Part shown: positions 5,454 to 13,055 of the stretch, piece by piece
How the letters are laid out: each line of letters opens with the position of its first letter
Position numbering within the stretch: the stretch's first letter is position 1
Assembly (NCBI GenBank): GCA_027484885.1
Contig: JAIXSD010000573.1
Location: 1-14,074, forward strand
DNA length: 14,074 nucleotides
Origin: Rubrivivax sp.
Lineage (GTDB): Bacteria; Pseudomonadota; Gammaproteobacteria; Burkholderiales; Burkholderiaceae_C
Reading direction: 5' to 3'
The notes under the pieces: generated by a model
What the model was told of the DNA's origin: nothing
The model's input: the letters and a program-made list of their open reading frames with translations, nothing else
Databases searched by the model: none
Made by a program: the position numbers and the translations under genes

Positions 5454-8309
5454 ATGTCCACGCCCAAGCTGATCGCCACCAGTCTGTTGACCGCCTGCCT
5501 TCTGGCAGCCTGTGGCGGAGAGAGTTATGACAGCCTGATGGCTTCGGCCAAGACCTCGATCGGCAAGGGCGACAGCAAGACCGCCATCATCCAGCTCAAG
5601 AACGCCTTGCAGAAGTCGCCCGAATCGGGCGAGGCGCGCTTCATGCTGGGCAAGGCCTTTCTCGATGTCGGTGACAGCCGCTCGGCCGAGGTCGAGCTGG
5701 GCAAGGCCATCACGCTGAAATTCTCCGCCGACCAGGTCGTGCCGCTTCTGGCCCGCGCCCAGGTGGGCAATGAAGCCTTCAAGCAGCTGATCGAGCAGCA
5801 GGGCAACACCAAGCTCGGCGATCCCAAGGCCCAGGCCGATCTGCTGACCTCGTTGGCCATCGCATTTGAATCGACCGGCGCCTCGGACAAGGCCAATGCC
5901 GCCATCGCCGAAGCCCTGCAGCTGCAGCCGGACTACCCGCCCACCCAGACCCTGCAAGTGCGCCTGAAGGCGCGCGATGGCGATTTCGCCGGCGCCCTGC
6001 AGATGATCGACAGCCTCTTGCAGCGCGACCCCAAGCTGGCCGAGGTCTGGCGCCTCAAGGGCGACATCCTGATGGTCGGCCGCCGGGTCGAGGGCGCGCA
6101 AGCGCAGGCGGAGGCGGCCAGCGCCGCCCAGGCAGGCGCCTCGGGTGCAGAGGGCGGTGCCCAGCTGGCAGGCGCGGCCAAGGCGGCGGTCGAGGCCTAC
6201 CGCGAGGCCATCAAGCTGCAGCCCGGCGATGCCGCGGCCCACACCGGCCTGCTCAATTTCTGGCTGGACAACGGCGACCTGCCGGCCGCCACCGAGCAGC
6301 TGGCGGCACTCAAGAAAGTGCTGCCCAGCCACCCGCAAACCGTGTACTTCGAAGCCCTGCTGAGCTTCCGCCAGCGCGATTTCAACCGCGCCCGCGAGCT
6401 CAGCCAGCAGCTGCTCAAGCAAGCGCCCGAGAACCCCCTGGCCCTGCAGCTGGCCGGCGCGGTCGAGTTTGAGCTCAAGGGCTATGTGCAGGCCGAGGAG
6501 CATTTGGGCAAGGCCCTCAAGCTGGCGCCCAATCTCGGCATTGCCCGCCGCATGCTGACCCAGGTCTATTTGCTGACCGGCCGGCCCGCGCGCGCCGTGG
6601 CCGTGATCTCGCCGCTGCTGCAAAACGGCAATGTGGTGGACGCCCAGCTCTTCTCTCTGGCCGGCGAGGCCTACCGCCAGAACGGCGATGACAAAAAGGC
6701 CGCCGCCTACTTTGCCCAGGCCGCCAAGCTCAACCCCAGCGATATGCGCAGCCGCACCCAGCTGGCCCTGGGCAAGGTGGGTACGGCCTCGCCCGAAGAG
6801 GTGCTGGCCGAGCTCAAGACCATCTCGGATGCCGACCCCAACACCGTGGCCGATGTGGCCCTGATCCGTGCCCACCTGCAGCGCCGCGACCTCGACAAGG
6901 CCCTGGCCGCCATTGAGGTGCTGGAGCGCAAGCAGCCCAACAAGCCCATGGCCCACAATCTGCGCGGTCTGGTCTACCTGGCCCGCCGCGATGTGCCGGC
7001 CGCGCGCAAGAGCCTGGAGCAGGCCCTGAAGGTGGACGCCACCTTCTATCCGGCCGCCGCCTTGCTGGCCTCGCTGGACCTGAACGACAAGCAACCGGCC
7101 GCCGCCAAGAAGCGCTTCGAGACCCTGCTGGTGGCCCAGCCCGACAACGTCAACGCCCAGCTGGCCCTGGCCGAGCTGCATGAGCAGGCCGGTGGCGCCA
7201 AGGCCGAGGTCGAGGCCATGATCACCAAGGCCATCACCACCAAGCCCAATGCCCCGGCAGCCCGCGTGGCCCTGATCGATTTCCATCTGAAATCGCAAAA
7301 CCTCAAGGCCGCACTCAGTGCTGCCGAGCAGGGCGTGGCCGCCTTGCCGGAAAGTGCCGAGCTGATGGAAGCCCAGGGCCGCGCCCGTGCCCTAGCCGGT
7401 GAGTACCAGCAGGCACTGGAGTCCTTCAACGCCTTGGCTCGCGCCCAGCCGCGCTCGCCGCTGCCGTCCTTGCGCCTGGCCGAGGTCTATGTGGCCCTGA
7501 AGAAATACCCCACCGCCATCGGCCACCTCAAGCGTGCGCTCGAGCTGGCCCCCGACAATCTGGTCGTGCAGCGCCGCCTGGGCGAGGTGCAGCTGAGCAA
7601 TGGCGAGGTCAAGGAAGCCCTGGCCACGGCCGCCGCCCTGCAAAAGCGCGCGCCGGGCTCGCCCTTGGGCTACAGCCTGGAAGGCGATGTCCAGGCTCAG
7701 CAAAAAGCCTGGGTGCCGGCCGCGGCCGCCATGCGCCGCAGCCTGGACAAGGCGCCCGACAGCGCCATCGCCAGCAAATTGCACTATGTGCTGAGCGCCG
7801 CCGGCAACAAGGCCGAGGCCGACAAGCACACGGCCGATTGGCTCAAAGCCCATCCGGACGATGCCGAGTTCCTGTTCTACATCGGTGGTGTCGAGCTGAC
7901 CCAGGGCCAGCTGCAGGCGGCTGAATCGCGCTTTGCCGCGGTGCAGAAGCTGCAGCCCGAAAACCCGGCGGTGCTCAACAACCTGGCCTGGCTGGGCATG
8001 AAGCTCAACAAGCCCGGCGCCCTGGCCCTGGCCGAGAAGGCGGTGCAGCTGGCGCCCAAGCAGGCACCCTTCCTGGACACCTTGTCCTCGGTGCTGGAGG
8101 CGGAGAACAAGCTGCCGCGCGCCATCGAGGTGCAGAACCAGGCCCTGGAGCTGCAGCCGCAGAACCACGATCTGCGCCTGCGTCTGGCCAAGCTCTACCT
8201 CAAGTCCGGGGACAAGCGCCTGGCCGCGGCCGAGCTGAACCGCCTGGCCACCGCGGGCAAGCAGTACGGCAACCAGGCCGAAGTGCAGCAGCTGCTGCGC
8301 GGGCTCTGA
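5454..8309 (+). CDS. prsT: PEP-CTERM system TPR-repeat lipoprotein PrsT
   Basis: A 951-residue lipoprotein built almost wholly of tetratricopeptide repeats. The family is named for its association with exosortase/PEP-CTERM protein sorting and exopolysaccharide loci; its role, probably as an envelope scaffold, is not defined. The N-terminus MSTPKLIATSLLTACLLAACGG is a lipoprotein signal with lipobox LAAC, so Cys20 is the likely lipidated residue (LTAC at Cys15 is an alternative). TPR-like units with the A..L..AL.L.P pattern run from about residue 22 to the C-terminus. One TPR loop holds an Ala/Gly/Gln-rich insert (about 213-245). The ATG at 5454 is chosen because it places the signal at the N-terminus; the open frame continues upstream into the ligase gene. 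No Shine-Dalgarno precedes it (the upstream bases are C-rich), which is odd. No exosortase, PEP-CTERM substrate or glycosyltransferase gene is in the window. Confidence 0.93.
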   Translation: MSTPKLIATSLLTACLLAACGGESYDSLMASAKTSIGKGDSKTAIIQLKNALQKSPESGEARFMLGKAFLDVGDSRSAEVELGKAITLKFSADQVVPLLARAQVGNEAFKQLIEQQGNTKLGDPKAQADLLTSLAIAFESTGASDKANAAIAEALQLQPDYPPTQTLQVRLKARDGDFAGALQMIDSLLQRDPKLAEVWRLKGDILMVGRRVEGAQAQAEAASAAQAGASGAEGGAQLAGAAKAAVEAYREAIKLQPGDAAAHTGLLNFWLDNGDLPAATEQLAALKKVLPSHPQTVYFEALLSFRQRDFNRARELSQQLLKQAPENPLALQLAGAVEFELKGYVQAEEHLGKALKLAPNLGIARRMLTQVYLLTGRPARAVAVISPLLQNGNVVDAQLFSLAGEAYRQNGDDKKAAAYFAQAAKLNPSDMRSRTQLALGKVGTASPEEVLAELKTISDADPNTVADVALIRAHLQRRDLDKALAAIEVLERKQPNKPMAHNLRGLVYLARRDVPAARKSLEQALKVDATFYPAAALLASLDLNDKQPAAAKKRFETLLVAQPDNVNAQLALAELHEQAGGAKAEVEAMITKAITTKPNAPAARVALIDFHLKSQNLKAALSAAEQGVAALPESAELMEAQGRARALAGEYQQALESFNALARAQPRSPLPSLRLAEVYVALKKYPTAIGHLKRALELAPDNLVVQRRLGEVQLSNGEVKEALATAAALQKRAPGSPLGYSLEGDVQAQQKAWVPAAAAMRRSLDKAPDSAIASKLHYVLSAAGNKAEADKHTADWLKAHPDDAEFLFYIGGVELTQGQLQAAESRFAAVQKLQPENPAVLNNLAWLGMKLNKPGALALAEKAVQLAPKQAPFLDTLSSVLEAENKLPRAIEVQNQALELQPQNHDLRLRLAKLYLKSGDKRLAAAELNRLATAGKQYGNQAEVQQLLRGL

Positions 8310-8321
8310 AGCGCTTTAGCC

Positions 8322-9572
8322 TTACTTGGAACCGGCGGGTGAGGGCGCCAGCCAGGCCAGCAGCTGCCGGCTGACCGCCGGGCTGCTGAGCAGCTGCAGA
8401 TGGCCGGTGCGGTAGGCGATGTGGCGCGCCTCGGGCGCGAAGTCCAGGCGCAGCGCGGGGTCTTCATGCTCGCCCAGGGCGCTGCGCAAGGGCACCAGGC
8501 CATCGCCCAGCAGGCGGTCGGCCATCGGGCTGCGCTTGGCGGCCGTGGTGCCGGCCAACGCGTAGCAGGCGATTCCTTCTGGCAAGGGCATGGGTTGATG
8601 CGGCGCATGGCCGGCGGCAAAGCGGTCACGGCCCTGCCAGTCGGCGTCTTGCACCAGGCCGTGGCGCAGATCGGTGATGCCGGCGCTGCGCAGCTGGCCC
8701 AGGCGGGCCAGCGGGGCGCTGTGGCGGTTGCTGCCCAGCAGCAGGTCGATCCAATGCCCGGCCCGCTCCAGCGGCGCACCCTGGTGTGGCGAACCCAGGC
8801 AGACCAGGCTGTGCACACGCTCGCGCCAGCCCAGACCCTGGTCCTGTGCCAGCTGCAGGGCGCTGCGCGCCACCAGGCCGCCCATGCTGTGGCCGATGAG
8901 GGTGATGCACGTCACCGGTACCGGCCAGGCGTCCACGGTCTGCTGCAGCAGCTGCGCCAGATCGCGGCCGTTCTCTGAAATGTGGCGGCCCGAGTTGTAG
9001 CGCAGGTAGAGCCGGTTGGCGCCCAGGGCGCGGGCCAGCATCTCGCCATGGTCATGGCTGTGGCCGCCTTCATTGACGCTGCGCCATTGCAGGTCGTTCA
9101 TGCACAGGCCGTGGATCAGCAGCAGCAGGTGGCCCGTGGGCGCGGCATGGGCCGCATCGGGGTTCTGCACCGTCATCGCCAGGGCCAGCGGGTTGCCGCT
9201 CTCGGCCAGGTGGTCGCCCATCACGCCGTTGAGTGCCGCCAGCAGTGCCAGGCGCTGGGGCGAGGGCTCGCTGGCCTCTTGGCTGTCGTCGGCCGGCCAG
9301 GCAGCCAGCAGCTGGTCGACACCCCGGCCCAGCAGGCGGGTGCTGCCGCGGATGCTGCGGTAGACCAGGCCGGTCAGGCCGGTCAGGCCGGCGCTGCGGG
9401 CTTTTTCTTCCTCGCGGCGGCCTTGCAGCCCCAGCCGCGACCAGACGGCCTGGTGCATGCCTTCGACGATGTCGGTCACGCCCAGCGTGCCCTGGGTGGC
9501 CAGCTGGGCCAGGCCGCGCAGCTCGCGGGCGCTCAGCAAATGGGTGGCCTTGCGGCGTGTGGGAGTGGGCAT
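8322..9572 (-). CDS. Alpha/beta hydrolase, lipase/PGAP1-like esterase
   Basis: A 416-residue predicted serine hydrolase. The nucleophile elbow GHSMGG (227-232) supplies Ser229. LLLLIHGLCMND (150-161) is the oxyanion-hole region. GDGLVP (356-361) supplies the likely acid Asp357, and GHLQLL (390-395) the likely base His391, in the usual order Ser-Asp-His. The region SLVCLGSPHQGAPLER (255-270) is typical of lipases acting on lipid-like esters. The first 140 residues are a mostly helical extension without a recognised domain and without a signal peptide. It includes a GLTGLTGL repeat (62-69). The start is taken at the ATG at 9572; a TTG eight codons upstream is possible but less likely. It converges on prsT with a 12-bp gap and lies 78 bp after the DUF3667 gene on the same strand. 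The substrate is unknown; polyester or phospholipid esters are possible. Confidence 0.82.
   Translation of the reverse strand: MPTPTRRKATHLLSARELRGLAQLATQGTLGVTDIVEGMHQAVWSRLGLQGRREEEKARSAGLTGLTGLVYRSIRGSTRLLGRGVDQLLAAWPADDSQEASEPSPQRLALLAALNGVMGDHLAESGNPLALAMTVQNPDAAHAAPTGHLLLLIHGLCMNDLQWRSVNEGGHSHDHGEMLARALGANRLYLRYNSGRHISENGRDLAQLLQQTVDAWPVPVTCITLIGHSMGGLVARSALQLAQDQGLGWRERVHSLVCLGSPHQGAPLERAGHWIDLLLGSNRHSAPLARLGQLRSAGITDLRHGLVQDADWQGRDRFAAGHAPHQPMPLPEGIACYALAGTTAAKRSPMADRLLGDGLVPLRSALGEHEDPALRLDFAPEARHIAYRTGHLQLLSSPAVSRQLLAWLAPSPAGSK
9365..9391. repeat. Three tandem 9-bp units in the hydrolase gene
   Basis: CCAGGCCGG, TCAGGCCGG and TCAGGCCGG follow each other without gaps. The period keeps the frame and encodes the GLT-GLT-GL stretch of the hydrolase N-terminal region. 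A change in copy number would add or remove three residues without a frameshift. Confidence 0.85.
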
Positions 9573-9650
9573 GGGCAGCGGGCGGGCGGATGACAAGAGA
9601 TCGCGCCGCGCCCGCGCATTGTGGGCGGCCCAGCCCGCTCGTGCCTAGGC

Positions 9651-10706
9651 TCAGCTCACCAGATTGGCCAGGAAGAGCAGGGCAATGACCAGGGAGGTCA
9701 CACACACATTGAGCGTGGCCAGCAGCGAGGTCCGCAGCAGCGTGCTCCACCAGCGCGTGCGGTAGACCCGCTGGATGGCGACCAGGGGGTAGCCCATGCT
9801 GGCCAGCGTGGCTGTGAGCTGCAGCCCTTCCAGCGGGACCAGCATCAGCAGCAGCATGGCGAACCAGAAGGCATGCAGATGCAGGGCAAAGACCAGGTGC
9901 TCGGTGTAGCGCAGGCGCTTGTCAATGAAGATCAGCTTCAGCCACAGGGCAAAGGCCGGCAGCAGAAAGAACATCGTCAGGCCGAGGTTGTTGAGGCTGC
10001 GCATGACCACATGCAGGATTTCCTGCTTCAGATGCCCGCGACCCTGGGCCAGGCGCTTCTCCAGGCGCTTGCACATGGACACGGGCAGGCCCTCGCAGAA
10101 GAACTTTTGGTCCTTGACGCCAAAGCGCAGGCCCAACAGGCCACCGACCTGGAAGTTCTGGTCGTCGCCCGGGTCCAGCTCCACCACGGCGCCGCGCGCT
10201 GCCGAGGCTGGCGCCGATGCCGGAACGCCTGCACGCTGCGCCAAGGAAGTCGGCGCCGAGGATGCCGGCGCCGATGCCGCGACGACGACGGCGGCCGCTT
10301 CTTCTCGCGCGTCCTCCTCGGCTTGCGCCTCCAGCTTGGGCGCCGTCACCAGGCGCAGGGCCAGCAAGGCCAGCACGCTGATGGTCAGGTAGAGGCGCAG
10401 CGGCAGCACATAGCGGCGGCGCCGGCCTTTCAGATACTCCAGCGTCAGCTGCCCGGGCAGGAGCAGCAGCCGCCAGAGCGTGCGCCAGAGTGCGCCTTCC
10501 ATCGAAATGTAGGCGCCACCGAGCTGTTGGGTGAATTCGCCCAGGGTCGGTGCGCGCACCCTGGATTCCTGCCCGCATTCACCGCAGTAGTTCGGCCGAG
10601 GCTCGGCGAAACGGCTGCCGCAGTTGGGGCAGAGCGCCGGATCGCTGGGGATGTCGGGCTGCAGGACGGCGGCAAGAAACCGAGGGGGACGCAGTGAAAG
10701 ACGCAT
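9651..10706 (-). CDS. DUF3667-type zinc-ribbon membrane protein of unknown function
   Basis: A 351-residue protein. Residues 26-44 form a zinc ribbon (CPNC...YCGEC; Cys26, 29, 41, 44). It is followed by the DUF3667 signature region: LGGAYISMEGALWRTLWRL (62-80), LPGQ (83-86) and YLKGRRRRYVLPLRLYLTIS (91-110). Predicted membrane spans are near 103-120, 241-260, 270-291 and 325-348. Between the first and second spans lies a region of about 120 residues that starts with an Ala/Ser/Pro-rich, low-complexity linker (about 135-175). Family function is not known; the architecture suggests a cytoplasmic zinc-binding head on a membrane core. The start is uncertain: ATG at 10706 (used here) or ATG at 10733, nine codons longer; neither has a good Shine-Dalgarno. 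It may be co-transcribed with the downstream hydrolase and is divergent from the beta-oxidation operon. Confidence 0.78.
   Translation of the reverse strand: MRLSLRPPRFLAAVLQPDIPSDPALCPNCGSRFAEPRPNYCGECGQESRVRAPTLGEFTQQLGGAYISMEGALWRTLWRLLLLPGQLTLEYLKGRRRRYVLPLRLYLTISVLALLALRLVTAPKLEAQAEEDAREEAAAVVVAASAPASSAPTSLAQRAGVPASAPASAARGAVVELDPGDDQNFQVGGLLGLRFGVKDQKFFCEGLPVSMCKRLEKRLAQGRGHLKQEILHVVMRSLNNLGLTMFFLLPAFALWLKLIFIDKRLRYTEHLVFALHLHAFWFAMLLLMLVPLEGLQLTATLASMGYPLVAIQRVYRTRWWSTLLRTSLLATLNVCVTSLVIALLFLANLVS
10210..10279. repeat. 13-bp direct repeat in the Ala-rich linker of the DUF3667 gene
   Basis: GGCGCCGATGCCG occurs at 10210-10222 and again at 10267-10279, 57 bp apart (a multiple of 3). Both copies encode an ASAPAS stretch of the linker, consistent with in-frame repeat growth of a low-complexity segment. 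Confidence 0.7.
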
Positions 10707-10784
10707 AGGTTTCGATTCTGGAAGGCCGCGCATATTAGGCGCAAGCCGGCCGATCCGGGCTAACCCTGAGGTCCGCAGACCCGG

Positions 10785-10804
10785 CCTGTCGCCGCAGGGA
10801 CAGG
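10785..10804. repeat. Inverted repeat upstream of the beta-oxidation promoter
   Basis: CCTGTC (10785-10790) and GACAGG (10799-10804) are perfect 6-bp arms around an 8-base spacer. The right arm runs into the proposed -35 hexamer. It could be a second protein-binding site or chance in GC-rich DNA. Confidence 0.35.
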
Positions 10805-10830
10805 ACAGCGCGCCGCCGCCTGCCTAGAAT
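10802..10830 (+). promoter_or_regulatory. Predicted sigma70-type promoter of the beta-oxidation operon
   Basis: AGGACA (10802-10807, four of six to TTGACA) and TAGAAT (10825-10830, five of six to TATAAT) are separated by exactly 17 bp. The expected start of transcription is near 10837, leaving a leader of about 69 bases before the ATG at 10906. The start point falls in the centre of the palindrome at 10828-10847. Confidence 0.6.
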
Positions 10831-10847
10831 CGAACGATCGTTCTATT
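10828..10847. promoter_or_regulatory. Likely TetR-family operator overlapping the promoter start point
   Basis: AATCGAACGATCGTTCTATT is a 20-bp palindrome with one mismatched pair and a perfect 12-bp core GAACGATCGTTC (10832-10843). It overlaps the last bases of the proposed -10 and the start point, where a bound dimer would block transcription. Size and symmetry fit TetR-family regulators, several of which (such as FadP in Betaproteobacteria and PsrA in Gammaproteobacteria) repress fatty-acid degradation genes and release DNA on binding acyl-CoA. Which regulator binds here is inference; no regulator gene is in the window. Confidence 0.62.
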
Positions 10848-10905
10848 TTTCGGGCCGACCCTCGTGTCTGCGCCCTCGGTTCGAACCTGTTCACAAGGCC
10901 CCACC

Positions 10906-13002
10906 ATGACCGCTTTGTACGAAGTCCGAGGCAGCACCGCTGTCATCACCCTGAACAATCCGCCGGTCAACGGCCTGGGCTTGGCGACACGCCAGGCCAT
11001 CGTTGCCGCCATCGAGCGGGCCGAGGCCGACCCGACCGTCACGGCCGTGGTGATGACGGGCGCCGGCGCGGCCTTCTCGGGCGGGGCCGACATCAAGGAG
11101 TTCGGCAGCCCCAAGGCCATGAGCGAGCCCAATCTGCCCAGCGTGGTGGCGCTGGTCGAAGCCTGCAGCAAGCCGGTGGTGGCGGCCGTGCACAGCGTCT
11201 GCATGGGCGGCGGCCTGGAGCTGGCCCTGAGCTGCCACTACCGCGTGGTGGCAGCCGGCACCAAGGTCGCCCTGCCCGAGGTGAAACTGGGCCTGCTGCC
11301 CGGCGCGGGCGGCACGCAGCGCCTGCCGCGTGCCCTGGGTGTGGAGGCGGCGCTGAACCTGATCGTCAGCGGCGAGATCGTGGCCGCCGAAGTGCTGGCC
11401 CAGGTGCCGGGGCAGAAGCTGTTCGACCGTGTGGTGGCCGGCGAGGTCTTGGAAGCGGCCCTGGCCTTTGCAGCCGAGATCGCCGCGCAGCGCCCGCTGC
11501 CGCGCGTGCGCGACCTCCCGGCCACGCATCCCAACCCCGAGGCCTTCTTCCAGTTCGCTCGAAACATGGTGGCTGCGCGGAGCCGCAATTTCCCCGCGCC
11601 CCTGCGCTGCCTGGAGGCGGTGGCTGCAGCCGTGAACCTGCCTTTCGAGCAAGGCCTGCGCGCCGAGCGCGAGGGCTTTGCGGCCCTGATGATCACGCCC
11701 GAGTCCAAGGCGCTGCGCCATGCGTTTGTGGCCGAGCGGGCGGCGTCCAAGATCGCCGATCTGCCGCCCGGCACGCCGCTGCGCGAGATCCGCCAGGTGG
11801 CGGTGATCGGCGCCGGCACCATGGGCAGCGGCATCGCCATGAACTTCCTCAACGCCGGCCTGCCCGTCGTGCTGCTGGAGAGCCAGGCCGAGGCGCTGGA
11901 GCGTGGCCTGGCCCGCATTCGTGGCGCTTACGAGGCGCAGCTGAGCAAGGGCAAACTCAAGCAGGACAAGCTGGACGCGCGCCTGGCCCTGCTGCGCGGC
12001 AGCCTGAGCTATGCCGACATTGCCGAGGCCGATCTGGTGATCGAGGCGGTGTTCGAGGACCTGGCCGTCAAGCGCCAGGTCTTCGAACAGATCGACGCCG
12101 CGGCCAAGCCCGGTGCCATCCTGGCCTCCAACACCTCGACCCTGGACATCAATACGATTGCCGGATTCACCCGCCGCCCGCAGGATGTGCTGGGTCTGCA
12201 TTTCTTCAGCCCGGCCCAGGTGATGAAGCTGCTGGAGGTGGTGCGCGGCGCGGCCACCGGCCACGATGTGCTGGCCACCGCCATGGCCCTGGCCAAGAAG
12301 ATCCGCAAGACGGCGGTGGTGGCCGGTGTCTGCGACGGCTTCATCGGCAACCGCATGATCGAGCAGTACGCGCGCCAGGCCGGTTTTCTGCTCGACGAGG
12401 GCTGCTCGCCGGAGCAGGTGGACCGCGCGGCCGAGGCCTTTGGCTTCGCCATGGGCCCCTTCCGCATGAACGATCTGGCCGGCAACGACATCAGCTGGGC
12501 CATCCGCAAGCGCCGCGCGATCGAGCGGCCCGAGCAGCGCTATTCGCAAAGCGCCGACCGCCTGTGCGAGCGCGGCCGCTTCGGCCAGAAAACCCAAGCC
12601 GGCTGGTACGACTACCGGCCCGGCCGGCGCGAGGCCCTGCCTTCGCCCGAGGTGGCGGCCTTGCTGGCCGAGCACCGCGCCGCCCTGGGCCTGCAGCCGC
12701 GCCAGATCGGCGACGCGGAGATCGTCGAGCGCCTGGTGCTGGCCCTGATCAACGAGGGCGCCCGCCTGCTGGAGGAGGGCATCGCCCAGCGCGCCTCGGA
12801 CATCGACATGGTCTACCTCAGCGGCTACGGCTTCCCGCTCTGGCGCGGTGGCCCCATGTGCTATGCCGACAGCCTGGGCCTCTTCAATGTGCTGCAGGCC
12901 ATGAAGCGTCTGGCGCGCAACCCTCGGGACGATGCGGCCTTCTGGGAGCCCGCACCCCTGCTGCAGCGACTGGTGGCCGAAGGCAAGAGCTTCAACAGCT
13001 GA
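10906..13002 (+). CDS. Bifunctional enoyl-CoA hydratase / 3-hydroxyacyl-CoA dehydrogenase (FadB/MFE-1-like)
   Basis: Catalyses hydration of trans-2-enoyl-CoA and NAD-dependent oxidation of the resulting 3-hydroxyacyl-CoA in beta-oxidation. The 698-residue product is full length. The N-terminal crotonase domain (about 1-190) has SGGADIKEF (58-66), MGGGLELAL (100-108) with Glu105, and LPEVKLGLLPGAGGTQRLPR (123-142) with Glu125, the two catalytic acids. A linker leads to the dehydrogenase domain, with NAD-binding motif GAGTMGSG (302-309), SNTSTL (408-413), GLHFFSP (430-436) with catalytic His432, LLEVV (442-446) with Glu444, and CDGFIGNR (476-483). The C-terminal dehydrogenase repeats occupy about 475-690. 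The start at 10906 is supported by AAGG (10895-10898), 7 bases upstream; a GTG at 10864 is possible but adds only unrelated residues. It is followed after 53 bp by a thiolase gene. Chain-length range is not readable. Confidence 0.95.
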   Translation: MTALYEVRGSTAVITLNNPPVNGLGLATRQAIVAAIERAEADPTVTAVVMTGAGAAFSGGADIKEFGSPKAMSEPNLPSVVALVEACSKPVVAAVHSVCMGGGLELALSCHYRVVAAGTKVALPEVKLGLLPGAGGTQRLPRALGVEAALNLIVSGEIVAAEVLAQVPGQKLFDRVVAGEVLEAALAFAAEIAAQRPLPRVRDLPATHPNPEAFFQFARNMVAARSRNFPAPLRCLEAVAAAVNLPFEQGLRAEREGFAALMITPESKALRHAFVAERAASKIADLPPGTPLREIRQVAVIGAGTMGSGIAMNFLNAGLPVVLLESQAEALERGLARIRGAYEAQLSKGKLKQDKLDARLALLRGSLSYADIAEADLVIEAVFEDLAVKRQVFEQIDAAAKPGAILASNTSTLDINTIAGFTRRPQDVLGLHFFSPAQVMKLLEVVRGAATGHDVLATAMALAKKIRKTAVVAGVCDGFIGNRMIEQYARQAGFLLDEGCSPEQVDRAAEAFGFAMGPFRMNDLAGNDISWAIRKRRAIERPEQRYSQSADRLCERGRFGQKTQAGWYDYRPGRREALPSPEVAALLAEHRAALGLQPRQIGDAEIVERLVLALINEGARLLEEGIAQRASDIDMVYLSGYGFPLWRGGPMCYADSLGLFNVLQAMKRLARNPRDDAAFWEPAPLLQRLVAEGKSFNS

Positions 13003-13055
13003 ACATCCCTCCCGCCTCGACCTCAACACCTTAAGAATCCCGGAGCTGAATCGCC

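Noticed and set aside
4202..5479. A 425-codon minus-strand open frame opposite the acyl-CoA ligase
   Set aside because: No recognisable domain, and it overlaps the well-supported ligase motifs on the plus strand.
5421..7298. A 625-codon minus-strand open frame opposite prsT
   Set aside because: Low-complexity Gly/Leu/Gln translation, no motif, and complete overlap with the PrsT TPR gene; a codon-bias artefact.
8285..8298. 14-bp perfect palindrome GCAGCAGCTGCTGC near the end of prsT
   Set aside because: It is made by CAG/CTG codons for Gln and Leu within the coding sequence, with no T-tract; probably a codon-use effect.
10891..13029. A 712-codon open frame on the minus strand opposite the hydratase/dehydrogenase gene
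   Set aside because: It mirrors a strongly conserved enzyme gene, its translation is Gly/Gln/His/Leu-rich without any domain, and such antisense frames are expected in GC-rich DNA.
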